Below are positions 45,362-54,818 of a stretch of 64,000 bases of DNA, piece by piece (within the stretch, counting starts at the first letter, position 1; every line of letters begins with the position of its first letter). Location: positions 57,098 through 121,097 of the forward strand of contig JAFKDC010000019.1 of assembly GCA_017255395.1 (NCBI GenBank). The letters are read 5' to 3'. Source of the stretch: Enemella evansiae. GTDB lineage: Bacteria; Pseudomonadota; Alphaproteobacteria; Rhodobacterales; Rhodobacteraceae. The position numbers and the translations under genes were made by a program. A model generated the notes under the pieces. It was not told the origin of the DNA and ran no database searches. It worked only from the letters and a program-made list of their open reading frames with translations.

Positions 45362-45881
45362 GTTGGGCAAGGTCGATCTGCCCAGAGCCTCAAGTTGCCC
45401 GACACTGGATTGAGCCAAGCTCCGGACGCCGAACTATTTCAGGAGCTGACGCCACCCCGACACCTGCGACCGCCACATACGATGAGCCGCGCCAGTGACG
45501 GGCCGTGGTTCGGCGCCCCCCGGTTCAGGAAGGCAGTTTATCCCTGCAAAGTCCGTACGACCCCAGACAGGTCGCGCAAGCATCAGCCAAATCGCCGGTC
45601 CCCCGGACGGCCCGTCATGTCGGAGACATGCCTTCGGCATGATGGCGCGGCGGCCTGCGGCCTTGATTCCGCGCCCGGTGGTGGATCGTAACAGCGCAAT
45701 CACACGCATAGGTTCACGCAGAACGTTGCCTGTCCGCAAAAGTTGGGTACAGACGCCTGCGTCTTTGCATATCAACGGGACTGCTCATTGCGCACGACAA
45801 GGAAGCGGCAGGCCCCCTTCTCGCACCCTGAACCTTTCCCGCCGCCACGGGTTTATCCCCCGCACCATCAAAGGCCCCACA
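45362..45881. other. Intergenic region with repeat copy 3
   Basis: About 520 bases between the ilvD terminator and dedA. The middle is the dispersed repeat (45480-45690). The flanks hold no gene that I can support. Confidence 0.6.
45480..45690 (+). repeat. Dispersed ~210-bp repeat, copy 3
   Basis: Begins CGATGAGCCGCGCC like copy 1 and is collinear with it to CCTTGATTCCGCGCC and then GGTGG. It is the closest match to copy 1, with identical runs such as GTCATGTCGGAGACATGCC and GATGGCGCGGCGGCCTGCGG. CATGCC-TTC-GGCATG keeps the dyad although the loop changed. Confidence 0.85.
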
Positions 45882-46505
45882 ATGTTCGACTGGATCACCG
45901 GCATCATCGACGCCATCGGCGCCTTCGGGGTCGGGCTGCTGATGTTCATCGAGAACGTCTTTCCCCCGATCCCCTCGGAACTCATCATGCCGCTTGCGGG
46001 GTTCAACGCCGCGACGGGCGCACAGAACCTCTGGCTGGTGATCCTCTTCGGCTCTCTGGGGTCCATCGCGGGAGCACTGCTGTGGTACTGGATCGGCGCG
46101 AAGATCGGCACGGAGCGCCTGCGCCGCCTTGCCGACCGGCACGGGCGCTGGCTGACCATCACACCCGATGAACTCGACCGGGCCAATGGCTGGTTCCAGC
46201 GCCACGGCGGCGCGGCGGTCTTCCTCGGGCGCCTGATCCCCACCGTGCGGACCTTCATCTCTGTCCCTGCCGGGGTCGCGAAGATGCCGATGGGTCGCTT
46301 CCTGGCCTATACGACGCTGGGCACGCTCCTCTGGACGGCGCTTCTGGCCTTCGCGGGCTACGCGCTACAGTCGCAATACGATCTGGTCGCGCAATGGCTG
46401 AACCCGGTCTCGACCGCCGTGGTCACGGGTATCGTCACCCTCTACCTCTACCGTGTCGCCACCTACAAGCGCCGCCTGCGCAACGAAGCCACGCGGACCG
46501 GATGA
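45882..46505 (+). CDS. DedA-family membrane protein
   Basis: 207 residues. Inner-membrane protein of the DedA/VTT superfamily; members act as undecaprenyl-phosphate or phospholipid scramblases and affect envelope integrity. Motifs are IENVFPPIPSELIMPLAGF, YWIGAKIG, FLGRLIPTVRTFISVPAG (the family's G-R-x-x-P-x-x-R signature) and PMGRFLAYTTLGTLLWTALL. Four to six membrane helices are expected. The start at 45882 matches the family; the longer frame upstream belongs to the repeat. Confidence 0.92.
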   Translation: MFDWITGIIDAIGAFGVGLLMFIENVFPPIPSELIMPLAGFNAATGAQNLWLVILFGSLGSIAGALLWYWIGAKIGTERLRRLADRHGRWLTITPDELDRANGWFQRHGGAAVFLGRLIPTVRTFISVPAGVAKMPMGRFLAYTTLGTLLWTALLAFAGYALQSQYDLVAQWLNPVSTAVVTGIVTLYLYRVATYKRRLRNEATRTG

Positions 46506-46590
46506 CGTCCGGAGGGGCTTACCACCGATGGGCCTGAGGCCTGACGGGACCGGCATAAGCCCCCGTGACAGGGGGCCGCACAGGGACGCT

Positions 46591-47256
46591 TCAGAAATCG
46601 AGGTCGGAGTAATGCGCGGGCTGCGGGAAGCCGGGCACCTGATCGGCGAGGATCGAGCGGAAGGCGGGGCGCGACTTGATCTTGGCGTACCAGTCCTTGA
46701 CCACCGCCGAGCGGTTCCAGTCGACGTCCGAGATGTAATCCAGCGACGACAGATGCGCGGCGGCGGCGAAATCCGCAAGCGTCATCGAATCCCCGGCCAG
46801 CCAGCGCCGGTGATCCAGCAGCCACGCGAGGTAATCGAGGTGGTACTTGATCGCCTTGGCGCCCGATTTGACGTTGCCGCTGTCGGGGAACCCGGCCTTC
46901 ATGACCTTCTTGTTCACCCGCTCGTACAGCAGCTTCGACGTCACCTCGTTGTGGAACTTGTCGTCGAACCAGCCGACGATGCGCCGCACCTCATAGCGCG
47001 CATCGGCGCCGCGCGGCATCAGCGCGGGTTCGGGGTACTTCTCTTCGATCCATTCGCAGATCGCCGCGCTTTCGGCCATGGTCTTGCCATCCATGCGCAG
47101 CACCGGGACCTTGGCCGCCGGGTTGCGCCGCAGGAAGTCGGGGTCCTGCTCCCAGTAGCGTTCTTCCACCAACTCGCATTCGATCTTCTTCTCGGCGAGG
47201 CTCAGGCGAACCTTGCGGCAAAAGGGGGAAAGAGGCACGTGGTACAGCTTGGCCAT
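46591..47256 (-). CDS. Glutathione S-transferase
   Basis: 221 residues from ATG 47256. The N-terminal thioredoxin-like domain has YHVPLSPFCRKVRLSLAEKK (Ser/Cys in the active-site turn), the cis-Pro KVPVLRMDG and the ESAAICEWIEEKYP glutathione loop. The C-terminal helical domain ends WLAGDSMTLADFAAAAHLSS, the N-capping box. The substrate is unknown. It is preceded downstream of mtgA by a 91-base spacer. Confidence 0.92.
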   Translation of the reverse strand: MAKLYHVPLSPFCRKVRLSLAEKKIECELVEERYWEQDPDFLRRNPAAKVPVLRMDGKTMAESAAICEWIEEKYPEPALMPRGADARYEVRRIVGWFDDKFHNEVTSKLLYERVNKKVMKAGFPDSGNVKSGAKAIKYHLDYLAWLLDHRRWLAGDSMTLADFAAAAHLSSLDYISDVDWNRSAVVKDWYAKIKSRPAFRSILADQVPGFPQPAHYSDLDF

Positions 47257-47347
47257 GATGGTCCTGTTGGTGGCGGGAATAGCCCCTCTTAGTCGCCATC
47301 GGCCTCCGGTTTCAATGCCTGCGAGCGGGCAATGGGCCAATCGGCGC

Positions 47348-48082
47348 CTACTCGAAGCAGGCCGCCCGCCCGTCCGCCCGGATCGTCGCCGCCCCGTCCC
47401 GGATCGCGCGCGCGCGGCGGCTGACCGCGTTCGAGGGGTTCGAGGCGCTGCGTTTCTTGGGGCTGGGCAGCACCGCAGCCAAAAGCGCCGCCTGCTGCGC
47501 GGACAGATCCGCCGGTGCCACGCCGAAATAGTGGCGCGCCGCCGCATCGATGCCGAAGACGCCCTCGCCGAACTCTGCGATATTCAGGTAGACTTCGACG
47601 ATCCGGCGCTTCGACCAGAGGGTTTCCACCGCCGGTGTCAGGACCGCCTCCAGCGCCTTGCGGATATAGCTTCTTTCCTGCCAGAGGTAGACGTTCTTCA
47701 CCACCTGCTGGCTGATCGTCGAGCCGCCACGGTCCGCGCCAGAGGCGATGGCCGCGCGGATCGCATCCATGTCGAAGCCCCAGTGCCTGCAAAAGTTGGC
47801 ATCCTCGGCGGCGACCACCGCCCGCGCCATGACCGGCGCTACCGCGTCGAGGTCGACCCACTGGTGTTCTACCGCGCCCAGACGCTGCCGTTCCGCCCAG
47901 ATGGTATGGGTTGTCGGCGGGTTCACCACGCTGAACAGCACCACCGCCCCGATCACCAGCACGCCCATGATCACTCCCAACCGCAATGTCCAGCGCATCA
48001 GCCATCGACCGGGGCGAAACCGGCGAACCTGCGGTTTCTCCCGCGTCTTGCCCGTGGTCTTCTGTTTCTTGCTGCCTGCCAT
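47348..48082 (-). CDS. mtgA: Monofunctional biosynthetic peptidoglycan transglycosylase
   Basis: 244 residues from ATG 48082. Polymerises lipid II into glycan strands; it has only the GT51 domain and no transpeptidase. A basic cytoplasmic tail is followed by one membrane helix (LGVIMGVLVIGAVVLFSVV). Catalytic motifs are AEDANFCRHWGFD and GGSTISQQVVKNVYLWQERS, then RKALEAVLTPAVETLWSKRR and NIAEFGEGVFGIDAAARHYF. A longer upstream frame is not credible because the signal anchor starts here. Confidence 0.94.
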   Translation of the reverse strand: MAGSKKQKTTGKTREKPQVRRFRPGRWLMRWTLRLGVIMGVLVIGAVVLFSVVNPPTTHTIWAERQRLGAVEHQWVDLDAVAPVMARAVVAAEDANFCRHWGFDMDAIRAAIASGADRGGSTISQQVVKNVYLWQERSYIRKALEAVLTPAVETLWSKRRIVEVYLNIAEFGEGVFGIDAAARHYFGVAPADLSAQQAALLAAVLPSPKKRSASNPSNAVSRRARAIRDGAATIRADGRAACFE

Positions 48083-48419
48083 ATCGCCTGTTCTACACCG
48101 GACACCCGGCCCCGGGAAGACAGGGCGCGCCGGGAAGAGACCGGCACCCCGCGTAAGTGAAAGCCAAGGCACCCCCATGACAGAATCGCGTCCGGCCCTT
48201 GGAGGGTCACATCCTGAAGGCGCAATCGGGTCTGACTTGGTGCAGATTGTGGCGAGATCGGACTTTTTCGCCCAAGGCAGACGCCCCCCGGGCGTTCCGG
48301 CCCTGCGCGAAGCAACCACCGCAGTCACCGGCGCCAGCCCCGGCTTGCACCGACACCCACGGGCCCCGCCGGGACCGCCCCGCAGGACGGCTTCCACCAG
48401 CCGAGCCCATGAACCACGG
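48083..48419. other. Spacer upstream of mtgA
   Basis: 337 bases of GC-rich DNA between the mtgA start and the gltB terminator. No conserved frame, repeat or clear promoter was recognised. Confidence 0.5.
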
Positions 48420-48443
48420 AAAAGGGCGGCCCGAAGGCCGCCC
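48420..48443 (-). terminator. Rho-independent terminator of gltB
   Basis: On the minus strand, stem GGGCGGCC (48443-48436) / GGCCGCCC (48431-48424) with a TTCG loop, followed by TTTT. It starts seven bases after the gltB stop. Confidence 0.93.
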
Positions 48444-48450
48444 CCTTGTC

Positions 48451-51400
48451 TTACTCTGCCGGAACCGCGACCTGATCCTCTATGCCCAGCGGATGCGGGA
48501 TCTTGTTCAGCATCTCCTTCGGGCAAACCTGCACGAAGTTCCCCTTCTCGAGATCCCAGTGCTGCAGGATATCCTGCGCCTTACGGCTGCGGGTCTCTTC
48601 CACATGCCGCTCGATCAGGGCCTTCAGCTCGTCTTCCCATGCGGAGACGGTCACCGGGCAGGTCACGAGGCTTTCCATGTTCATCATGGCCTGCGCACGG
48701 CCCTCGGGGTCGTACAGATAGGCCATCCCGCCGGTCATGCCCGCGCCGAAGTTCGCGCCGATCCCGCCAAGGATCACCGCCACGCCGCCGGTCATGTATT
48801 CGCATCCGTTCGAGCCGCAGCCCTCGACCACCACCCTGGCACCCGAGTTCCGCACCGCGAAACGCTCACCGGCGCGGCCCGCCGCGAAGAGGTAGCCGTC
48901 CGTCGCGCCGTACAGCACGGTGTTGCCGATGATCGTGTTCTCCGAGGCCACCAGCGGCGACACCAGCGGAGGCCGCACCACGACGGTTCCGCCCGACAGA
49001 CCCTTGCCGACATAGTCGTTGGCATCGCCCGAGACCTCCAGCTTCAGCCCCGGAGCCGCGAAGGCGCCCAGCGACTGACCGGCGGAACCCGACAGCTTGA
49101 TGTGCAGGTGGTCGGGCTGCAGCGCGTTGCGCATCCCGAACTTCGACACGATATGCGACGAGACCCGCGTGCCCACGGTGCGATGCGTGTTCATCACCGC
49201 GTAGGACAGCTGCATCTTCTCGCCGTCCTCGAGGAAGCGCGCGGCATCGCGCACGATCTCGGCGTCCAGCGTGTCGCGCACCGGGTTCCTCGGCTTGCCC
49301 CGGTCGTAGACGATGTCGTCCGAACCGTCGACGCGGATCAGCAGCGGGTTGAGGTCGAGGTCGTCGAGATGCTCGGCGCCCCGGCTGACCTGGCTCAGCA
49401 GGTCGGCGCGACCGATCACCTCGTCAAGGCTGCGCGCCCCGATCGAGGCGAGGATCTCGCGGACCTCCTGCGCGTAGAAGGTGATCAGGTTCACCACCTT
49501 GTCGGCATTGCCGGTGAACTTGCCGCGCAGCGCCTCGTCCTGCGTACACACGCCCACCGGGCAGGTGTTCGACTGGCACTGACGCACCATGATGCAGCCC
49601 ATGGCGATCAGCGCCGCTGTCCCAATGCCGTATTCCTCAGCCCCCATCATGGCGGCCATGACGATGTCCCGGCCGGTCCGCAGACCGCCGTCCGTGCGCA
49701 GCGTCACGCGCGAGCGCAGGTTGTTCATCGCCAGAACCTGATGCGCCTCGGTCAGGCCCATCTCCCACGGCAGACCCGCGAACTTGATGGACGTGCCCGG
49801 GGAAGCCCCCGTGCCGCCGTTGTGGCCCGAAATCAGGATCACGTCGGCCTCGGCCTTGGCCACGCCCGCCGCAATCGTGCCGACGCCCGAAGAGGCCACC
49901 AGCTTCACCGTCACCTTGCAGCGCGGGTTGATCTGCTTGAGGTCGTAGATCAGCTGCGCAAGGTCCTCGATCGAATAGATGTCGTGGTGCGGCGGCGGCG
50001 AGATCAGCGTCACGCCCTTGGTCGAATGCCGCAGACGCGCGATCAGGTCGGTCACCTTCATGCCCGGAAGCTGGCCGCCCTCGCCGGGCTTGGCGCCCTG
50101 GGCCACCTTGATCTCAAGCTCTTCGCAGTGGTTCAGGTACTCGGCGGTGACACCGAAACGCCCCGAGGCCACCTGCTTGATCTTGGCCGAGGGGTTGTCG
50201 CCGTTGGGCTCCGGCACGAAGTGCGCCGGATCCTCGCCACCTTCGCCGGAGTCAGACTTGGCGCCGATCCGGTTCATGGCAACGTTCAGCGTCTTGTGCG
50301 CCTCGGGCGAGAGCGCGCCCAGCGACATGCCCGGCGTCACGAAACGCTTGCGGATCGCGGTGATGCTCTCGACCTCTTCCAGCGGCACCGGCTTGCCCAG
50401 CGGCTTCACGTCCAGAAGGTCGCGCAGGTGGATCGGCGGGTTGGCCTGCATGGCGTTGGAGTACTGCTTCCACATCTCGTAAGAGGCCCGGTCGCAGGCG
50501 GCCTGCATCAGGTGCATGGTCTGCGCACCCCAGGCGTGGGTCTCGCCCGACTTGCGGGACTTGTAGAAGCCGCCGATGGGCAGCACGTCGCGTCCGCCGC
50601 GGAAGCCAAGGGCGTGGATTTCCTCGGCCTTCTTCTGGATGCCCTTCACGCCGATCCCCGAGATGCGGGAAATCATGCCGGGGAAGTATTCCGCCACCAT
50701 GGCGCGCGACAGCCCGACAGCCTCGAAGTTCAGCCCGCCGCGATAGGACGAGATGACCGAGATGCCCATCTTCGACATGATCTTCAGCATGCCCGCGTCG
50801 ATGGCCTCGCGGTAGGCAGAGACCGCCTCGGTCAGGGTCATGTCCAAGAGGCCGCGCTTGATGCGGTCCGCAAGGCTGTCCTCGGCAAGATAGGGGTTCA
50901 CGACGGTCGCCCCCGCCGCGATCAGGACGGCGAAGTAATGCGGATCGATGCATTCCGCCGAGCGCACGTTGATCGAGCAGAAGGTCCGCAGGCCCTTGCG
51001 GGTCAGGTAGCTGTGCACCGCGCTGGTCGCCAGGATCATCGGCATCGCGATCTTGTCGGCATCGCAATGCTCATCGGTCAGGATCAGGTGCCCGGCGCCC
51101 GAACGCACGGCATCCTCGGCCTCTGCCCGGATGCGGGCCAGACCCTCGCGCAGCGCATCCTTGCCGGCGGTGAAGGTACAGTCGATCTCGACGCAGGGCG
51201 CGTTGAACTGCCCCTTCAGCGCCTCGAACTGGGCATTGCCCACGAAGGGCGTGTCCAGCACAAGGATCTCGGTCTGGGCGCTCGACTCATCCAGCACGTT
51301 CTTGAGGTTGCCGAAACGCGTCTTCAGCGACATCACGCGGAATTCGCGCAGGCTGTCGATGGGCGGGTTCGTCACCTGGCTGAAGTTCTGCCGGAAGAAA

Positions 51401-52995
51401 TGAGACAGCGGGCGATACTTCTTCGACAGCACCGCAGAGGGCGTGTCATCCCCCATCGAGGCCAGCGCCTCCTTGCCGTCCTCGGCCATGGGCGACAGCG
51501 TCTGTTCCAGTTCCTCGATGGTGTAGCCTGCGGCGATCTGGCGGCGGCGCAGTTCCGCCCCCTCGAACTTGGCGCTCTCGGCGACCGCGTTCAGCGTCTC
51601 GTCCAGCTCGGTGATCTTGCCGACCCACTCGCCGAAGGGCTGTGCCGCGGCCAGCTTGTCCTTGATCTCGACGTCCCGGTAAAGCTTGCCCTCTTTCATG
51701 TCGACGGCAATCATCTGGCCCGGCCCAAGCGCGCCTTTCTCGCGCGCCGTGGCCTCGTCGGTCGGAACCATGCCCACCTCGGACCCGGCGATCAGCAGCC
51801 CGTCACCGGTCACGACATAGCGCATCGGGCGCAACCCGTTGCGGTCCAGACCGCCACAGACCCAGCGGCCATCGGTCATGGCAAGGGCGGCGGGGCCGTC
51901 CCAGGGCTCCATCACCGAGTTGCAGTAGGAATACATGTCGCGCCACGACTCGGGCAGTTCCACCGCCTGCTTCGACCACGACTCGGGCACCAGCATGGTC
52001 TTGGCCATGGGCGCCGAGCGCCCGGCGCGCACCAGCACCTCGAACACCCCGTCCAGGGCCGCCGAATCCGACGCCCCGTTGGCGATGATCGGCTTGATGT
52101 CCTCGGCCATCTCGCCGAAGGCGGAGGAGGCCATGCGGATCTCGTGGCTCTTCATCCAGTTCAGGTTGCCCTTCAGCGTGTTGATCTCGCCGTTGTGGGC
52201 CAGCATGCGGAAGGGCTGCGCCAGCCACCACTGCGGGAAGGTGTTGGTGCTGTAACGCTGGTGATAGATCGCGAAGGCGCTCTCGAAGCGGTCGTCCTGA
52301 AGGTCGGGGTAGAACTCCGCCACCTGCTCGGCCAGCATCATGCCCTTGTAGATGATCGACCGGCAGGACAGCGAGGCGATGTACAGCCCCCCCGCCCCGG
52401 CGATGCCCGCCGCCGCCGCCGCCTTCTCGATCCGGCGCCGGATCACGTAAAGCTCGCGCTCGAAGGTCTCTTCGTCCACACCCTTGGCGTTCGAGATCAG
52501 GATCTGCTCGATCTCGGGCCGCGTCGCATTGGCCTTTTCGCCAAGGCAGGAGACATCCACCGGCACGTGGCGCCAGCCGTAGATGTAGTAACCCATGCGC
52601 AGGACCTCGGTCTCGACGATAGTCCGGCAGGCCTCCTGCGCGCCGAAATCCGTGCGCGGCAGGAAGACCTGCCCCACGGCGATCAGCTCGTCCGGACGCG
52701 GGTGGTGGCCGGTGCGCTGGATCTGGTCGTAGAAGAAGGGCACCGGGATCTGCACGTGGATGCCCGCCCCGTCACCGGTCTTGCCGTCCGCATCGACCGC
52801 GCCCCGGTGCCAGATCGCCTTCAGCGCGGTGATCCCCGCCTCGACGACACGGCGCGACGGCGAACCGTCCAGCGACACCACAAGCCCCACGCCGCAGGAC
52901 GAATGTTCTTCGCTCTCGTGGTACATGCCGTTCTCCGACATCCACTTGCGCTTGGCTTCCTCGCGGCGAACCCAGTCTTGATCGTACTTGGTCAT
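48451..52995 (-). CDS. gltB: Glutamate synthase (NADPH) large subunit
   Basis: 1514 residues. It makes two glutamates from glutamine and 2-oxoglutarate together with GltD. The N-terminal Ntn amidotransferase begins at the nucleophile Cys34 in EHSSCGVGLVVSLDG after a short propeptide. A central domain precedes the FMN-binding synthase barrel, with ISGHNGGTGASPGTSIKFAG and the [3Fe-4S] cysteines in GCIMVRQCQSNTCPVGVCTQ. A GXGXG beta-helix closes the protein (GGTVVVRPP, VVEGCGSNGCEYMTGGVAVI). It lies three bases after the first GFA gene. An antisense frame of similar length is a shadow. Confidence 0.97.
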   Translation of the reverse strand: MTKYDQDWVRREEAKRKWMSENGMYHESEEHSSCGVGLVVSLDGSPSRRVVEAGITALKAIWHRGAVDADGKTGDGAGIHVQIPVPFFYDQIQRTGHHPRPDELIAVGQVFLPRTDFGAQEACRTIVETEVLRMGYYIYGWRHVPVDVSCLGEKANATRPEIEQILISNAKGVDEETFERELYVIRRRIEKAAAAAGIAGAGGLYIASLSCRSIIYKGMMLAEQVAEFYPDLQDDRFESAFAIYHQRYSTNTFPQWWLAQPFRMLAHNGEINTLKGNLNWMKSHEIRMASSAFGEMAEDIKPIIANGASDSAALDGVFEVLVRAGRSAPMAKTMLVPESWSKQAVELPESWRDMYSYCNSVMEPWDGPAALAMTDGRWVCGGLDRNGLRPMRYVVTGDGLLIAGSEVGMVPTDEATAREKGALGPGQMIAVDMKEGKLYRDVEIKDKLAAAQPFGEWVGKITELDETLNAVAESAKFEGAELRRRQIAAGYTIEELEQTLSPMAEDGKEALASMGDDTPSAVLSKKYRPLSHFFRQNFSQVTNPPIDSLREFRVMSLKTRFGNLKNVLDESSAQTEILVLDTPFVGNAQFEALKGQFNAPCVEIDCTFTAGKDALREGLARIRAEAEDAVRSGAGHLILTDEHCDADKIAMPMILATSAVHSYLTRKGLRTFCSINVRSAECIDPHYFAVLIAAGATVVNPYLAEDSLADRIKRGLLDMTLTEAVSAYREAIDAGMLKIMSKMGISVISSYRGGLNFEAVGLSRAMVAEYFPGMISRISGIGVKGIQKKAEEIHALGFRGGRDVLPIGGFYKSRKSGETHAWGAQTMHLMQAACDRASYEMWKQYSNAMQANPPIHLRDLLDVKPLGKPVPLEEVESITAIRKRFVTPGMSLGALSPEAHKTLNVAMNRIGAKSDSGEGGEDPAHFVPEPNGDNPSAKIKQVASGRFGVTAEYLNHCEELEIKVAQGAKPGEGGQLPGMKVTDLIARLRHSTKGVTLISPPPHHDIYSIEDLAQLIYDLKQINPRCKVTVKLVASSGVGTIAAGVAKAEADVILISGHNGGTGASPGTSIKFAGLPWEMGLTEAHQVLAMNNLRSRVTLRTDGGLRTGRDIVMAAMMGAEEYGIGTAALIAMGCIMVRQCQSNTCPVGVCTQDEALRGKFTGNADKVVNLITFYAQEVREILASIGARSLDEVIGRADLLSQVSRGAEHLDDLDLNPLLIRVDGSDDIVYDRGKPRNPVRDTLDAEIVRDAARFLEDGEKMQLSYAVMNTHRTVGTRVSSHIVSKFGMRNALQPDHLHIKLSGSAGQSLGAFAAPGLKLEVSGDANDYVGKGLSGGTVVVRPPLVSPLVASENTIIGNTVLYGATDGYLFAAGRAGERFAVRNSGARVVVEGCGSNGCEYMTGGVAVILGGIGANFGAGMTGGMAYLYDPEGRAQAMMNMESLVTCPVTVSAWEDELKALIERHVEETRSRKAQDILQHWDLEKGNFVQVCPKEMLNKIPHPLGIEDQVAVPAE

Positions 52996-52998
52996 GGC

Positions 52999-53424
52999 TC
53001 AGCACTCCTCGTTCAGATGCGGATTGTCCGCTTCGTAATCACGCCGGGACACGCGCCTGACATGCGCGCCCTCCAGCCAAAATCCCTCCGGGTGACGGTC
53101 CGCGTAGACCACGCGCACCAAGCGTGCGCCCCCGGCATTCTCGAAAAGGCCCGGACAGAGTTCCACCACGTCCGACCCGTGATCCTGCAACAGCACCGAC
53201 GACCCGCAGGTGTCGCACCACGCGCGCTCTGCGATCGGCGACGAGCGGTGCCGCTTCACCGGCCCCGACAGCCGGACCCGCGCCTCGGGCACCGCGATGC
53301 CCATCTGCACACCACCGCCCCAGCGCGTGCACAGCGCGCAGTGACAGGCCGAGATCTCGCCCGGCAGGTCCTCGACGGCGACGGTGGTCGCGCCGCACAG
53401 GCATCGGCCTTCCGTCACGCTCAT
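52999..53424 (-). CDS. GFA-family (glutathione-dependent formaldehyde-activating-like) protein
   Basis: 141 residues. Small zinc protein of the GFA/CENP-V fold. Zinc ligands are CLCGATTVAV, CHCALCTRW and CDTCGSSVLL. GFA proteins are annotated as S-hydroxymethylglutathione synthases, but most are of unknown function. It is similar in length and layout to its upstream neighbour, so the two probably arose by tandem duplication and then diverged. It overlaps that gene by four bases and precedes gltB by three. Confidence 0.88.
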   Translation of the reverse strand: MSVTEGRCLCGATTVAVEDLPGEISACHCALCTRWGGGVQMGIAVPEARVRLSGPVKRHRSSPIAERAWCDTCGSSVLLQDHGSDVVELCPGLFENAGGARLVRVVYADRHPEGFWLEGAHVRRVSRRDYEADNPHLNEEC

Positions 53425-53846
53425 GCCCCGCCTCCGTAAAGCGCCAGCGTCTCGGCGCGGCTCAGCCTCGGGTGGTCGCCCGCCAGCCTCCAGCACTCCG
53501 GCTTCTGATCCGCGAAGATCTCGCGCTCCAGCACCAGCCCCCCGGCGTTGTCCAGCAGCCCGACCGGCACCTCGTAATCGCCCGCGCCGTCGACACCCCT
53601 GTCGTAGCGATACCACAGCGCCGAGCCGCACTTCCCGCAGAAACTCCGCGAGGCCCAGTCCGAAGACCGCAGGCTGCGGATATTCTCAGCACCCGTCACG
53701 CGCATCGCCGCCTCGGGCACCGTCACGGCGAACATGGCAGAGCCCAGCCAGCGCCGGCACTGTTCGCAATGGCAAACCCCGAAACCGCCCGTCTCGGCGG
53801 CCTCGAAAGACACCGCGCCACAAAGACACCGACCCGACCGCGCCAT
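53421..53846 (-). CDS. GFA-family protein, second copy
   Basis: 141 residues. Zinc ligands are CLCGAVSFEA, CHCEQCRRW and CGKCGSALWY. The C-terminal part (DYEVPVGLLDNAGGLVLERE) is closer to typical GFA proteins than the downstream paralogue. The start shares a base with the stop of the exported hypothetical gene upstream, and the stop overlaps the next GFA gene. The whole set is tightly packed on the minus strand. Confidence 0.88.
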   Translation of the reverse strand: MARSGRCLCGAVSFEAAETGGFGVCHCEQCRRWLGSAMFAVTVPEAAMRVTGAENIRSLRSSDWASRSFCGKCGSALWYRYDRGVDGAGDYEVPVGLLDNAGGLVLEREIFADQKPECWRLAGDHPRLSRAETLALYGGGA

Positions 53847-54694
53847 CACGACGGCCCCCCGATCCCGCGCGCGCCGCTGTTTCTTCTGTCCAAAAATATC
53901 CCGGGGGGTTGCCATTGGTGCGCCATTGGTCCGAGCGACAATGGCGACGGGCTGGCCCCCGGACCGACACCGGCCACCCGCGCACCATCCGGCATCCCGC
54001 TGATCACGTCGCAATCATACTGCGGATCGAGCGACCGGAACCCCTCCTCGCCCGGATAGACGAATTCCACCGGCCCACGGCTGTGACGCGCGATCTCGCG
54101 GCCATCCCGCATCTCGATCAGCCTGTCGCCGAAGAAGCGTCCGTGCTTCGCCGAGACATATTCCTCGCCGCGCACCTGCCGCGTCACGCTGCCGTTCACG
54201 TCGCGATAGGTCGCCTCGAACTGCGTCCGCAACAACGGCTCGCCATCCACCACGACCTCGCCGATCACCTTGTCGAAACCGCTCACCCGCTCGGTGATCC
54301 CGCTGCGGCTGCGCTGGATGAAATCGTAGGCGTCCACCCCGGTCTCGATCAACTCGCTGACGCTGCCGGAATCCTCGACAGGCCACTGGGTGCGCATCCA
54401 GTCCGGCTCTGCCTCGGGGCCGCTTTCGACCCACTGCGCATCGCCGTCGATGCGGCTGACCCATGCGCCGGAACCGGGGACGAAGCGATGGCTCCAGCGG
54501 TGATCCGGGTGCACGGCGGGGCAGCTGTAGTGGTTCACCACCCGGCAACCCCGGTTCTGCGTGGTCAGGTAGACCGCGCAGCCCGCGGGCGGCTCGAAAA
54601 GCGCCCCGGCCAGCGCGGGTGCCGTCCCGCCACAGGTCATCGCGGCGATCGTCAGACCGCCCACCAGACCCGCGATGGCATTCCCCGTTCTCAC
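53846..54694 (-). CDS. Exported protein of unknown function between gltD and gltB
   Basis: 282 residues, not recognised. A signal peptide is likely (IAGLVGGLTIAAMTCGGTAP, then ALA). The mature part is rich in charged and aromatic residues, with Cys in EPPAGCAVYLTTQNRGCRVV and NHYSCPAVHPDHRW and a repeated domain-like stretch (GRFFGDRLIEMRDGREIARH). The last ~20 residues (PPGIFLDRRN...) are encoded by a CTTCTT-type intergenic element (53880-53912), so the true ancestral stop may have been upstream. It sits 124 bases after gltD on the same strand. Confidence 0.7.
   Translation of the reverse strand: MRTGNAIAGLVGGLTIAAMTCGGTAPALAGALFEPPAGCAVYLTTQNRGCRVVNHYSCPAVHPDHRWSHRFVPGSGAWVSRIDGDAQWVESGPEAEPDWMRTQWPVEDSGSVSELIETGVDAYDFIQRSRSGITERVSGFDKVIGEVVVDGEPLLRTQFEATYRDVNGSVTRQVRGEEYVSAKHGRFFGDRLIEMRDGREIARHSRGPVEFVYPGEEGFRSLDPQYDCDVISGMPDGARVAGVGPGASPSPLSLGPMAHQWQPPGIFLDRRNSGARGIGGPS
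53880..53912 (+). repeat. CTTCTT/AATACC element, copy h, inside a 3' coding end
   Basis: TTTCTTCTGTCCAAAAATAT then CCCGGGGGG. It overlaps the 3' end of the minus-strand hypothetical gene and is translated there. Confidence 0.75.
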
Positions 54695-54818
54695 CCTTAA
54701 GCCCTCCAGAGGCCGGCACCGCCGACCGCGGCGTTCCCTGTTTCGTCACCCGTTCCGCCGGCAAAGCCCGGCGCGGATCGCCTGCACGCAGACCGCCGCG
54801 CCGTGACCGGCCATGGCG

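Noticed and set aside
48199..53439. Plus-strand open frame of 1746 codons opposite gltB
   Set aside because: GltB on the minus strand has complete family motifs from end to end; the antisense translation has no domain and extreme Arg/His/Ala bias.
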